A DNA stretch of 64,000 nucleotides. Origin: Komagataeibacter swingsii. Its GTDB lineage: Bacteria > Pseudomonadota > Alphaproteobacteria > Acetobacterales > Acetobacteraceae. Positions 1 through 7,894 of this stretch are shown here, one piece after another. The notes below the pieces were generated by a model, which had not been told where the DNA came from, ran no database searches, and saw only the letters and a program-made list of their open reading frames with translations. The position numbers were made by a program, and so were the translations under genes. Numbering within the stretch: the stretch's first letter is position 1; every line of letters starts with the position of its first letter. The DNA is taken from contig NZ_NKUB01000005.1 in the NCBI RefSeq assembly GCF_003207895.1, positions 1 through 64,000 on the forward strand. The letters are read 5' to 3'.

Positions 1-102
1 GTCAATGAAGACCAGACGCGTGGGATCTATATCGGTCTGATATCGCTTCCAGAACCTGCGCTTGCGCGCGACGTCAGGCCGGTCCTGCTCGCAGGGCAGC
101 AC
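1..102 (-). CDS. IS630 family transposase, second reading frame, partial
   Basis: After the A8 run, translating from 102 in the +1 frame gives 34 uninterrupted residues, including EQDRPDVARKRRFWKRYQ and ending DPTRLVFID. This is the conserved start of the IS630 catalytic domain; the final Asp would be the first residue of the DDE triad. The reading continues off the left edge. It has no credible start of its own, so it is expressed only by frameshifting from the first frame, if at all. Confidence 0.65.
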   Translation of the reverse strand, partial: MLPCEQDRPDVARKRRFWKRYQTDIDPTRLVFID

Positions 103-454
103 GCTTTTTTTTGAAGCTGATCCCTTCGGATTGAAAAAAGCGCGACAGCATGCCCGTGTCGGCCTGAACGCCACGCTCGTCGCGCAGTCGGATCGACAGC
201 GCCGCAAGGGTAATGTCAGGTTCGGCTGCAATGATGGCCAGCAGCCAGGCTCGTTCAGGCCTGGTTTTCGATGGACGGTGCCCGCCCGTGCCCGCGCAGC
301 AGCGATCCCCGATACGTCTTGCGCGCTGAACCCATTTGATCGCCGAGGCCTCACTTACCCCAAAGCGCCGTGCCGCCGCCCGGCAGCTCATGCCGTCTTG
401 CTCCACCCCGTCAATCACGCGGTCCCGTAAATCCTGTGAATAGGCTCTGGGCAT
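74..454 (-). CDS. IS630 family transposase, first reading frame (DNA-binding half)
   Basis: A 126-residue product beginning MPRAYSQDLRDRV, with helix-turn-helix segments including RFGVSEASAIKWVQRAR, typical of the N-terminal DNA-binding half of IS630 transposases. The start at 454 is chosen because GGAGGAGG lies 7 nt upstream. The frame ends shortly after a run of eight A residues (minus strand) inside the codons for FKKK. The transposase continues in another frame (see next entry). Either a programmed frameshift joins the halves, as in some IS630 members, or this copy is frameshifted and dead. Confidence 0.8.
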   Translation of the reverse strand: MPRAYSQDLRDRVIDGVEQDGMSCRAAARRFGVSEASAIKWVQRARRIGDRCCAGTGGHRPSKTRPERAWLLAIIAAEPDITLAALSIRLRDERGVQADTGMLSRFFQSEGISFKKKRAALRAGPA

Positions 455-546
455 GAAGTCTGGCCTCCTCCGCCAGTCTTCATCTTGAATCACATCACAT
501 GCCCTTTGGAAATCCTGCGATTCAAGCTATTCGCAGCGTGCTCTAA

Positions 547-708
547 GAGACTGTTTAAAAACAAACCATTGATAAAAAACAATAAAAGTTTTTGGGTGCT
601 GTCTTTTTTCAAAAAGGCGGCGTTCTTTCGAAGCTTTTGCAAAAAGCTTCACCAAAAACTTCCTTTAATTTTAAAGTGCTATCATGAACTGACTTTTCAA
701 GCAGTCTC
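547..708. mobile_element. MITE-like element with terminal inverted repeats
   Basis: A 162-bp segment without a gene. Its ends are imperfect inverted repeats: GAGACTGTTTAAAAA (547-561) against GAGACTGCTTGAAAA read from the other strand (708-694), 13 of 15 positions identical. Both sides are flanked by TAA (544-546 and 709-711), consistent with a 3-bp TNA target duplication as made by some IS5-family elements. Inside it lies repeat copy 1. A non-autonomous derivative of an IS5-like element is the best reading. The right flanking TAA falls inside the 3' end of the glycerate kinase reading frame. Confidence 0.55.
584..662 (+). repeat. Three-way-junction intergenic repeat, copy 1
   Basis: Begins AAAAGTTTTTGGGTGC, ends CACCAAAAACTT, with two inner palindromes. 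The first is degenerate (CTGTCTTTTTT against AAAAAGGCGG); the second is GAAGCTTTTGCAAAAAGCTTC. It shares the upstream flank CATTGATAA with copy 2. It lies inside the 547-708 element. Confidence 0.85.
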
Positions 709-2033
709 TAAACGACCATTACCGCACGGATGTCATTCACGTTGGTCAGGGTGGGGCCGGTCATAACCAGGTCGCCCGTCTGCCGGAACAGCGTGTAGCT
801 GTCATGCGCGCGCAGGCAGGCGCGCGGGTCACACCCCAGCGCGCGGGCGCGGGACAGGGTGGTGGGGGTGATGATGGCGCCGGCCGCGTCCTCGGTCCCG
901 TCAATGCCGTCGCTATCCGCCGCGATCGCCCAGATTCCCTCATGCCCCTGCAGGGTAATGGCCATGGACAGCAGGAATTCCGTATTGCGTCCGCCCCGTC
1001 CCGGCGCGGGCTGGTCGGGGGGGATGGTCACCGTCGTCTCGCCCCCCGACAGCAGCACCGCAGGCCCCGTCACCGGCATGCCATGCTGGCGTGCGGACAG
1101 GGCGATGCCCGCCATGAGCGTGCCCGCGTCGCGGCTTTCCCCCTCCAGCGCGTCGCCAAGGACCAGCGTGGCCAGCCCCAGTTCACGCGCCGTGCGGGCG
1201 GCGGCCTGCAGCGCCATGAACGGCGTGGATAAAAGCGTATAACGGTTGCGTGGGGAAAGCGTGCTGGCGATCGGCGGGCGCATGAGCACGCGCCGCACCG
1301 CATCGGGCACGGTAATGCCGTAATGCGCGATGATGGCGCGGGCGTCGGCCGCGGTGGTGGGATCGGCCACCGTCGGGCCGCTGGCGATGGTCAGCGGATC
1401 ATCGCCCGGCACGTCGCTTATGGCCAGTGTCACCACGCGCGCGGGACCGGCGGCGGCGGCCAGGCCACCCCCCTTGATGGCCGACAGGTGGCGGCGGACC
1501 ATGTTCATGTCGCGTATGCTGGCCCCGGAATGCAGCAGGGCATGGTTGACCGCGCGGATGTCATCCAGCGTCAGGCCATCGGCCGGCAGTTCCAGCAGCG
1601 CCGACCCCCCGCCCGAAATCAGGGCGATGACAAGGTCATCCGGTCCCAGCCCCGCCATTTCGGCCATCATGGCACGCGCCGCGGCCTCGCTCCGGCTGTC
1701 CGGCACGGGGTGGCTGGCTTCCAGCACGCGGATGCGGCGCGTGGGGGCCGTATGGCCGTCACGCGTCACCACGCAGCCCGTCAGGTCCACATCAGGCCAT
1801 GCCTGTTCCAGCGCGGCCGCCATGGATGCGGCGGCCTTGCCCGCGCCCACCACCACGCACCGGCCCTTTGGCCGCTGCGGCAGGTAGCGCGCCAGCACGG
1901 CATCGGGCATGGCGCTGCGGATGGCGGCATCCAGTATGCGCCGCAGGGCCGTGCGCGCACGGCCATCCGTCCAGTCCGTGGCCGTGGTGATGCGTGGTGA
2001 GGCGGAAAACGGGTGGATGGTGGCGTCGTTCAT
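708..2033 (-). CDS. Glycerate 2-kinase (MOFRL family, TtuD/GckA type)
   Basis: Predicted cytoplasmic 441-residue enzyme phosphorylating D-glycerate to 2-phosphoglycerate; older annotations call this family hydroxypyruvate reductase TtuD. The N-terminal DUF4147-type domain shows VVVGAGKAAAS (about residues 60-70) and a glycine-rich ALISGGGSALLELP loop (about 137-150). The C-terminal MOFRL domain contains GRGGRNTEFLLSMA and AADSDGIDGTEDAAGA. Length is normal for the family. It is divergent from coaA across 292 bp and has no obvious operon partner. Its 3' end runs to the edge of the 547-708 element, so the last residues may derive from that insertion. Confidence 0.85.
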   Translation of the reverse strand: MNDATIHPFSASPRITTATDWTDGRARTALRRILDAAIRSAMPDAVLARYLPQRPKGRCVVVGAGKAAASMAAALEQAWPDVDLTGCVVTRDGHTAPTRRIRVLEASHPVPDSRSEAAARAMMAEMAGLGPDDLVIALISGGGSALLELPADGLTLDDIRAVNHALLHSGASIRDMNMVRRHLSAIKGGGLAAAAGPARVVTLAISDVPGDDPLTIASGPTVADPTTAADARAIIAHYGITVPDAVRRVLMRPPIASTLSPRNRYTLLSTPFMALQAAARTARELGLATLVLGDALEGESRDAGTLMAGIALSARQHGMPVTGPAVLLSGGETTVTIPPDQPAPGRGGRNTEFLLSMAITLQGHEGIWAIAADSDGIDGTEDAAGAIITPTTLSRARALGCDPRACLRAHDSYTLFRQTGDLVMTGPTLTNVNDIRAVMVV

Positions 2034-2325
2034 TGCAGGGGTCCGGGTCCTTCATGCATGCACCGGCATGGGCCGGGCGCATATCCTAACGCACGATGTA
2101 CGGGCGGGATGCGCGCTGGCCCCTGCGCCGGTTCCATACCATCCATGCAGGGGCGGACAGTGTGTCACAATTATCACGTCTGTATCAGGATACGGGGAAA
2201 GCCCGGCCGGTGGGGCCTGCACACGCTAAATTGGGGGGCGGGCATATGGATTGGCGCGGGCGATGGTGATACGCGGCAGATGGCCTGCACCCACGCGCAG
2301 GCGCCATAGCAGAAAGGACAAGGGC

Positions 2326-3303
2326 ATGGAGAACTGTGTGCTGGACACGTGTCCCGTCACCTCCACGCATCCGCCCCACGGGATGGTGCAGCCTTATCTG
2401 GTCTTTCCACGTCCGGAATGGGCGGCCCTGCGCGCGAATGTGCCCCAGTCGCTGGGGGAGGCGGATATCGCCGCCCTGCGGGGGCATAACGAGCCGGTCT
2501 CGCTGGAAGACATAACCGAGGTCTACCTGCCGCTTTCGCGCCTGCTCAACCTGCATGTCATGGCGACGCGCAGCATGAACAACATGGTCAAGAGCGCCTT
2601 TATCGGCGCGCCGGCGGTGACCATGCCATTCGTGATCGGCATCGCGGGCAGCGTGGGCGTGGGCAAGAGCACGTTCGCCCGCCTGCTGCAGGCGGTGCTG
2701 TCGCGCTGGCCCGACCACCCGAATGTGGCGCTGGTCACGACTGATGGCTTCCTGCATTCCACCCGTGAACTGGAACGGCGTCACCTCATGCACCGCAAGG
2801 GCTTTCCCGAAAGCTATGACCTGCGGCAGATGATTGCCTTCCTCGCCGCGCTGAAGGCGGGGGAGCGTGACCTGAAGGTGCCCGTCTACTCGCACGAAGC
2901 CTATGACATCGTGCCTGACCGCTATCAGGTGATCGACCAGCCCGACATCCTGATATTCGAGGGGCTGAACGTGTTGCAGACCGTATCCGAACAGCCGTTC
3001 ATGGCGTCCGACTTCTTCGATTTTTCCATTTATCTGGATGCCGATACACAGGTGATCGAGGACTGGTACGTAAAACGCTTCCTGTCCCTGCAGTGCACGG
3101 CGTTCCGCAAGCCGACATCCTATTTCCATCATTGCGCCGACCTGACACCCGATGAGGCCGCGCGCATGGCGCATGATATCTGGCGGCGCATCAACCTGCC
3201 CAACCTGCGGCAGAACATCCTGCCCACGCGCGAACGCGCCCGCGTGGTCATGCACAAAAGCGCCAGCCACGCGATCGATACGGTGTGGATGCGCCAGATT
3301 TAA
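2326..3303 (+). CDS. coaA: Type I pantothenate kinase
   Basis: 325 residues. Catalyses ATP-dependent phosphorylation of pantothenate, the first step of coenzyme A synthesis. The Walker A loop GIAGSVGVGKSTFARLL lies at about residues 105-121, followed by TTDGFLH (Mg-binding Asp region) and HRKGFPESYD, all typical of prokaryotic type I CoaA. The ATG at 2326 is preferred over an in-frame upstream start because AAAGGA lies 8-14 nt before it and homologues begin near here. The 3' end is followed after 34 nt by repeat copy 2. CoaA of this class is usually feedback-inhibited by CoA. Confidence 0.93.
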   Translation: MENCVLDTCPVTSTHPPHGMVQPYLVFPRPEWAALRANVPQSLGEADIAALRGHNEPVSLEDITEVYLPLSRLLNLHVMATRSMNNMVKSAFIGAPAVTMPFVIGIAGSVGVGKSTFARLLQAVLSRWPDHPNVALVTTDGFLHSTRELERRHLMHRKGFPESYDLRQMIAFLAALKAGERDLKVPVYSHEAYDIVPDRYQVIDQPDILIFEGLNVLQTVSEQPFMASDFFDFSIYLDADTQVIEDWYVKRFLSLQCTAFRKPTSYFHHCADLTPDEAARMAHDIWRRINLPNLRQNILPTRERARVVMHKSASHAIDTVWMRQI

Positions 3304-3337
3304 TCGCTTATTTCAAAGCAACGCATTGATAATAAAT

Positions 3338-3417
3338 AAAAGTTTTTGGGTGCCGCCTTTTTTCAAAAAGGCGGCGTTCTTTGAAGCTTTTTGAAAAAAG
3401 CTTCACCAAAAACTTTT
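3338..3417 (+). repeat. Three-way-junction intergenic repeat, copy 2 (best-preserved)
   Basis: Outer arms AAAAGTTTTTGG (3338-3349) and CCAAAAACTTTT (3406-3417) are perfectly complementary over 12 bp. Between them sit hairpin A, GCCGCCTTTTT/AAAAAGGCGGC (3352-3375, 11-bp stem), and hairpin B, GAAGCTTTTT/AAAAAGCTTC (3383-3404, 10-bp stem). The folded form is a three-way junction. It separates convergent coaA and the ferritin-like gene. The rest of the 3304-3607 gap holds only a 7-bp stem, CCCCGGT/ACCGGGG, at 3547-3563. Confidence 0.95.
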
Positions 3418-3607
3418 CATGGCTGGCACCGCCTTTGCCCGCGATCGCCATATCGGCCAGCACTTCCCGGTTGCGGGATGACGGATGGGATCGCGTTCGG
3501 TATTGCCGGCCCTGTGGCCGGACGCCGCGCGCGACAATGCCATCCGCCCCGGTCCGACCGGGGTAGGGCGCATGCGGGGCAGGCGGCGGAAAGCGGGCGG
3601 GACAGGG

Positions 3608-4174
3608 TCAGGATGGCAGGAAGGGGCGGCCTTCATGGGCGACCAGCAGGTCGTGCATGTCGGTTGCGTGTTCTTCCTCTTCCGCCAGGATCTTTTCAAG
3701 CATGATCCGCGTTGTGGGGTCATGGTCGGCAAAATAGCGGATCAGTTCGCGGTAATGTTCGATGACCAGCCGTTCGGCCACAAGGTTCTGGCGCACCATT
3801 TCCACCAGGTTGCCGCCATCGCCATATTCGGTGGCGGACCGGGTCGCCAGCCCTTCAGGCGACAGGTCCGGCACGCCGCCAAGCTGGTCGATGCGGTTGG
3901 CCGCCCACATCATATGGGCACGTTCCTCCTTGGCATGGGCGGCGAATTCGTCGGCAACACTTTCGCTGGTAATGCCCGTGACGGAAATGGAATGCATGGT
4001 ATAGCGCAGCACGCATACAAGTTCGGTCGCAACGACAGTCTGCAGCAGGTCGATCGCAGTCTGGACATTGCCCTGATAGGCGGGGGTAAGGGCGCCTTTC
4101 TCGATCGTCTTCTTCGCGCGTTCCCGCAGGGTCCGTACATCGGTCAGGAACGTGTTTTCGCCTGTCTCGGACAT
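3608..4174 (-). CDS. Ferritin-like (bacterioferritin/Dps superfamily) protein
   Basis: 188 residues, almost entirely helical. It has the spaced Glu/ExxH signatures of a di-iron four-helix bundle: VVATELVCVLRY, HAKEERAHMMWAANRI, RLVIEHYRELIRYF and ILAEEEEHATDMHDLL. Likely stores or oxidises iron in the cytoplasm and protects against peroxide; the subfamily is neither classical bacterioferritin nor canonical Dps. The start at 4174 (MSETGENT) is chosen over one 13 codons upstream because AAGGAGAG precedes it. Monocistronic and convergent with coaA. Confidence 0.8.
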   Translation of the reverse strand: MSETGENTFLTDVRTLRERAKKTIEKGALTPAYQGNVQTAIDLLQTVVATELVCVLRYTMHSISVTGITSESVADEFAAHAKEERAHMMWAANRIDQLGGVPDLSPEGLATRSATEYGDGGNLVEMVRQNLVAERLVIEHYRELIRYFADHDPTTRIMLEKILAEEEEHATDMHDLLVAHEGRPFLPS

Positions 4175-4417
4175 GATGCTCTCCTTGTCGGTTCCGGGCA
4201 TGCGGGTAGGCACGTCCGTGACGGATCATTGTTGGTGCTAACGGGCCGAGCGGAAAGGGGTTCCTTCATCAGGCGGTTTTGGGGGCGGGACAGGCCGCTA
4301 ACATCCTAAATGCGGGAAAAACGGGTTTTTCGTTACGTCAGGCGTTGCCATTCACGCCGAGATCATTATTGATCTGTACTAATAAGACCTATTTGCATTA
4401 AGGATGAAGTAAACGGC

Positions 4418-5092
4418 ATGGTATCATTCAGCGCAGGCCAGTCTGAAAAGCTTCCCCGCCGCGCGTTGAGCGACGACGCCTATGAGCATGTGCGTCGTGG
4501 GCTGATCCGCAGCCGTTATCGCTCGGGCGAACGGCTGGTGCTGCGCCCACTGGCGGCGGAACTGGGGCTTAGCCCCACCCCCGTGCGCGAGGCGCTGCTG
4601 CGCCTTGTGTCCGAACATGCGCTGGAACTCAATGACCGCAATACGGCCGTCGTGCCCGCCATGACCCAGCGCAGCTTTGCCGAAATCCATGACCTGCGCG
4701 TTGACCTGGAAATGCGCCTTGCCGCCGCCGCCGCCCGGCGCGCGTCCGATCATGGAATCGAGGCGCTGGTCATCTTGCAGCAGCAGTTCATGACTGCCTC
4801 GCACGCGAATGACGATGGCGGCATGGCGGCCTTCAACGCGGATTTCCACACCACGGTGGCGACATTGGCCGAACTGCCGCTGACCGCCACGATCCTGCGT
4901 AACCTGTGGATGCGGATCGGGCCGATCTATGCCCTGTCACGCCCTATGATCCAGATGCAGCACGAAGGGCGCACCCATCCGCATGACGACCTGATCGCGG
5001 CATTGCGCCAGCGTGACGTGGCGGCGGCGCAGGCGGCGGTCACGCGCGATTTCGAACACGCGCGCCGCTGGATCGAACCCCGCCTGTCCTGA
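4418..5092 (+). CDS. GntR family transcriptional regulator (FCD subfamily)
   Basis: 224 residues. The N-terminal winged helix contains LRPLAAELGLSPTPVREALLRL (about residues 46-67), the classic GntR recognition helix. The C-terminal helical FCD-type domain carries the metal-ligand pattern DLRVDLEMRLA, FHTTVA and HDDLIAALRQRD. It senses an unknown small organic acid-like ligand. AAGGATGAAG lies ahead of the ATG. It is convergent with minE (26 bp apart) and not linked to an obvious metabolic operon, so its targets cannot be named. Confidence 0.88.
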   Translation: MVSFSAGQSEKLPRRALSDDAYEHVRRGLIRSRYRSGERLVLRPLAAELGLSPTPVREALLRLVSEHALELNDRNTAVVPAMTQRSFAEIHDLRVDLEMRLAAAAARRASDHGIEALVILQQQFMTASHANDDGGMAAFNADFHTTVATLAELPLTATILRNLWMRIGPIYALSRPMIQMQHEGRTHPHDDLIAALRQRDVAAAQAAVTRDFEHARRWIEPRLS

Positions 5093-5118
5093 CGCGGCGT
5101 AACCCGGACGGGCGCGCC

Positions 5119-5394
5119 TTACGGGTGGCCCGGCGTGCGGATCTGCGGTACCTCGATGTCGATTTCCAGCATCGAGACGGAATTGCCACGGTCCAGCTTC
5201 ACCTGCACCTTTTCCTGGTCGACGGGGATATGCCGCTTGATGACCTGCAGGATCTCCGCCTGCAGCTTGGACAGGAGATCGGATTCATAGCCTTCCCCCG
5301 TACGTTCATGCGCCAGCAGGATCTGCAGCCTGTCGCGGGCGACCGGGGCCGATGTTTTCGTGGCGCGGCCAAAAAGGGAACCAAACAGGCTCAT
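5119..5394 (-). CDS. minE: Cell division topological specificity factor MinE
   Basis: 91 residues, the usual MinE length. It starts [11 protein letters not shown] (membrane-targeting segment), continues with [13 protein letters not shown] (MinD-binding helix) and has the C-terminal topological domain containing [21 protein letters not shown]. It stimulates MinD ATPase to drive Min oscillation and keep the Z ring at midcell. Last gene of minCDE; its ATG overlaps the minD stop in TGATG, implying translational coupling. Confidence 0.95.
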   Translation of the reverse strand: MSLFGSLFGRATKTSAPVARDRLQILLAHERTGEGYESDLLSKLQAEILQVIKRHIPVDQEKVQVKLDRGNSVSMLEIDIEVPQIRTPGHP

Positions 5395-6206
5395 CAGCTT
5401 TTCCCCTTGAACAGGCGTGCGAGCAGCCCCTTGCGCTCGGTCGGGACCGTGATCTCCAGCTTTTCGCCTTCCAGTCGGCGGGCGGCTTCGGCATAGGCCC
5501 GGGCAGGCGGGCTGTCGGGACTGCTTAACGTGACCGGCGCGCCAAGGTTCGATGCACGCAGCACTTCCTCGCTTTCGGGAATGATGCCCAGCAGCGGGAT
5601 GGACAGGATTTCCAGCACGTCCTCGATGCGCAGCATCTCGCCGCGCGCCGCGCGCGCGGGGTCGTAGCGGGTCAGCAGCAGGTGTTTTTCGATCTTGCCG
5701 CCGCCCTTCGCCTTTTCGGTCGTGCTGTCCAGCATCCCGATGATCCGGTCACTGTCGCGCACGGACGATACCTCGGGGTTGGTCACGACAATGGCGTGGT
5801 CGGCATGGTACATGGCCAGTTGCGCGCCGCGTTCGATGCCTGCCGGGCTGTCACAGATCACCCAGTCGAACTTTTCGCGCAGTTCCTGCATGACGCGGGC
5901 GACGCCTTCGGCCGTCAGCGCGTCCTTGTCGCGCGTCTGGGACGCGGGCAGGATGGACAGCGTCTCGATGCGCTTGTCGCGGATCAACGCCTGCGACAGC
6001 TTGGCGTCGCCCTGGATCACGTTGATCAGGTCGAACACGACCCGCCGCTCAGCCCCCATCACGAGGTCGAGGTTACGCAGGCCCACGTCAAAATCGACCA
6101 CGACGACATTCTGCCCGGTCTGTGCCAGCGCGGCGCCCAGTGCGGCGGTTGAGGTGGTTTTTCCGACGCCGCCCTTGCCGGATGTGACAACCAGCACTTT
6201 TGCCAT
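5394..6206 (-). CDS. minD: Septum site-determining ATPase MinD
   Basis: 270 residues from the chosen start [18 protein letters not shown], the same length as E. coli MinD. The deviant Walker [10 protein letters not shown] is at about residues 10-18, followed by [17 protein letters not shown]. An amphipathic membrane-targeting C terminus ([11 protein letters not shown]) is visible. It binds membrane as an ATP dimer and recruits MinC. The frame is open 15 codons further upstream to an ATG at 6251; neither start has a strong ribosome site, and the shorter form matches the family. Centre of the minC-minD-minE operon. Confidence 0.95.
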   Translation of the reverse strand: MAKVLVVTSGKGGVGKTTSTAALGAALAQTGQNVVVVDFDVGLRNLDLVMGAERRVVFDLINVIQGDAKLSQALIRDKRIETLSILPASQTRDKDALTAEGVARVMQELREKFDWVICDSPAGIERGAQLAMYHADHAIVVTNPEVSSVRDSDRIIGMLDSTTEKAKGGGKIEKHLLLTRYDPARAARGEMLRIEDVLEILSIPLLGIIPESEEVLRASNLGAPVTLSSPDSPPARAYAEAARRLEGEKLEITVPTERKGLLARLFKGKS

Positions 6207-6319
6207 TGAGGTACCTGCTTGTCCGCTTTTAGGGGGTGTTTTCTTGTTCATGACCTGATGGATACGGTTGGATGGTTGGCACGCGTAAGGAGCGCGACGG
6301 GGGACTTTCGGGCGCCTGC

Positions 6320-7054
6320 CTAGCGTTTACGCACGGGAAAGGCAGGCGGCACAAGCGGCTGGACCACAAGTGTGTCATTAGTGAGGACGATCTGCGCGGG
6401 TTTTTCAACATACTGAGGATCAATTTCCTCCGCAGTTATGTAATATCCGTCAATGGCCAGTAGTTCCGCCTGCATGGAATGGGCGAATATGCGCGCGTCG
6501 GGCTGGCCGTTCATGCCCGCGATGGCGCGGCCGCGCAGCGGGCCATAGACATGGATCGACCCGCCGGCCGTCACCTCGGCCCCCGACCCGACGGAGCCGA
6601 TGACGATCACATCACCATCGGGGTTCATGATCACCTGCCCCGAACGGATGGGCTGTTCGATGATCATGGATGACCCGCGTGAGGGCTGCGGCTGCGCGGG
6701 GGCGGCGTCATCGGGTATGTCCACGGCGCCGGACGCGCGGCCGCCCATGAACCCCGATGGCCAGTCCCATCCCGCGCAGGCGGGCCATGCGGCGTCGCCG
6801 CCTTCTATGCCGATGACGCGGATGCCGCGCGCGCACAGCGCGGGATACAGGTCGGCCAGCCCTTCCGTCGCGGCGTCCAGCAGGGACAGGTCAAGGATGA
6901 CCGGCTTGCCGGCGAAGAACGTGCTCGATCGCGCGATCTGCGCGTCAAGCCCGGCCAGCCAGTCGGCCAGGACAGGTTCGGGCGACAGCACCAGGGCAAG
7001 GAACGACCGCCCGCGTGCGCGGATTTTCGGTGTGGGACGCAGTTCGTCGGGCAA
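6320..7054 (-). CDS. minC: Septum site-determining protein MinC
   Basis: 244 residues. The N-terminal domain is weakly conserved (FTSZ-inhibiting MinC_N type). The C-terminal beta-helix domain is clear from VIMNPDGDVIVIGSVGSGAEV and IHVYGPLRGRAIAGMNG. It inhibits FtsZ polymerisation when bound to MinD. The start is TTG at 7054, preceded by AGGATAACG; no ATG gives a full-length N-terminal domain. First gene of minCDE, 113 bp before minD. Divergent from the FzlA-like gene. Confidence 0.92.
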   Translation of the reverse strand: MPDELRPTPKIRARGRSFLALVLSPEPVLADWLAGLDAQIARSSTFFAGKPVILDLSLLDAATEGLADLYPALCARGIRVIGIEGGDAAWPACAGWDWPSGFMGGRASGAVDIPDDAAPAQPQPSRGSSMIIEQPIRSGQVIMNPDGDVIVIGSVGSGAEVTAGGSIHVYGPLRGRAIAGMNGQPDARIFAHSMQAELLAIDGYYITAEEIDPQYVEKPAQIVLTNDTLVVQPLVPPAFPVRKR

Positions 7055-7221
7055 CGTTATCCTGTCCTGTCTGGTGAGTGGGGCATGGTGTTTCCAGCTA
7101 CCGTGTCAGGCCATCCCTGTCGAGGGAAGGATGTCCCGTCCACCCGCCATGCAGCCATACTTTTTCATGCCTGCGCACTCGGGGCTTGGCGAAGGGCGGG
7201 ACAATGCAATAAAGCGGGAAC

Positions 7222-7890
7222 ATGCGCATCCTGTATCACCTTCCCCTTTCCCCCTATTCCCGCAAGGTCCGCCTCGTGCTGGGGGAAAAGCGCTTGCCCT
7301 TCGAACTCAAGACCGAGCGGGTGTGGGAACGCCGTCCCGAATACCTTGATCGCAATCCTGCCGGCACGGTGCCCATGCTACAGGAAAGCAACGGGCTGTG
7401 CATTCCCGATTCGTGGGTCATCTGCGAATATCTGGAGGAAGCCTATCCCGACACCCCGCTGCTGGGCCGCACGCTGGCCGAACGGGTGGAGGTGCGCCGG
7501 CTGGTGGTCTGGTTCGACGAGAAATTCGGGGCCGAGGTGTCGCGCAACCTGCTCAATGAAAAGGTGATGAAGCGCATTTCGGGCAAGGGCAACCCCGATG
7601 GCGCGGCCCTGCGCGCGGGATACGCCAATATCCGCACCCACCTGTCCTATATCGACTGGCTGGCCGAAACGCGGCAGTGGCTGGCGGGCAACATGCTGTC
7701 GATGGCGGATTTCGCCGCCGCCGCCCACCTGTCGTGCCTTGATTTCCTTGATGACGTGGACTGGTCGCGCGCACCCGCGGCCAAGGACTGGTACGCCCGC
7801 GTCAAGAGCCGCCCATGCTTCCGCGCCCTGCTGCAGGACCGCATCACCGGCTTCACCCCCCCCGCCCATTACGCGGATCTGGATTTCTAG
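7222..7890 (+). CDS. Glutathione S-transferase family protein, probable FzlA-type division factor
   Basis: 222 residues. Thioredoxin-fold N domain (LYHLPLSPYSRKVRLVLGEK, NPAGTVPML, DSWVICEYLEE) and an all-helical C domain (LSMADFAAAAHLSCLDFLDD). Several stretches resemble the alphaproteobacterial GST-like protein FzlA, which binds FtsZ filaments in Caulobacter, notably AEVRRLVVWFDEKF-like and NLLNEKVMKR segments. FzlA is a divergent GST not thought to work as an enzyme. Location beside minCDE fits a division role, but this is inference; a catalytic GST remains possible. Confidence 0.72.
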   Translation: MRILYHLPLSPYSRKVRLVLGEKRLPFELKTERVWERRPEYLDRNPAGTVPMLQESNGLCIPDSWVICEYLEEAYPDTPLLGRTLAERVEVRRLVVWFDEKFGAEVSRNLLNEKVMKRISGKGNPDGAALRAGYANIRTHLSYIDWLAETRQWLAGNMLSMADFAAAAHLSCLDFLDDVDWSRAPAAKDWYARVKSRPCFRALLQDRITGFTPPAHYADLDF

Positions 7891-7894
7891 GGAC

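Larger units (their letters stand above)
1..543 (-). mobile_element. IS630-type insertion sequence, one end (continues off the window)
   Basis: Terminal part of an insertion sequence cut by the left window edge. It carries the 5' half of an IS630/Tc1-mariner-type transposase on the minus strand. The outer end lies somewhere around 530-545. A subterminal 8-bp inverted repeat CTTGAATC (484-491) / GATTCAAG (519-526) lies between the transposase start and the end. The exact terminus cannot be fixed because the other end is outside the window. A TA dinucleotide at 544-545 would fit the TA target preference of this family, but this is inference. Confidence 0.75.
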
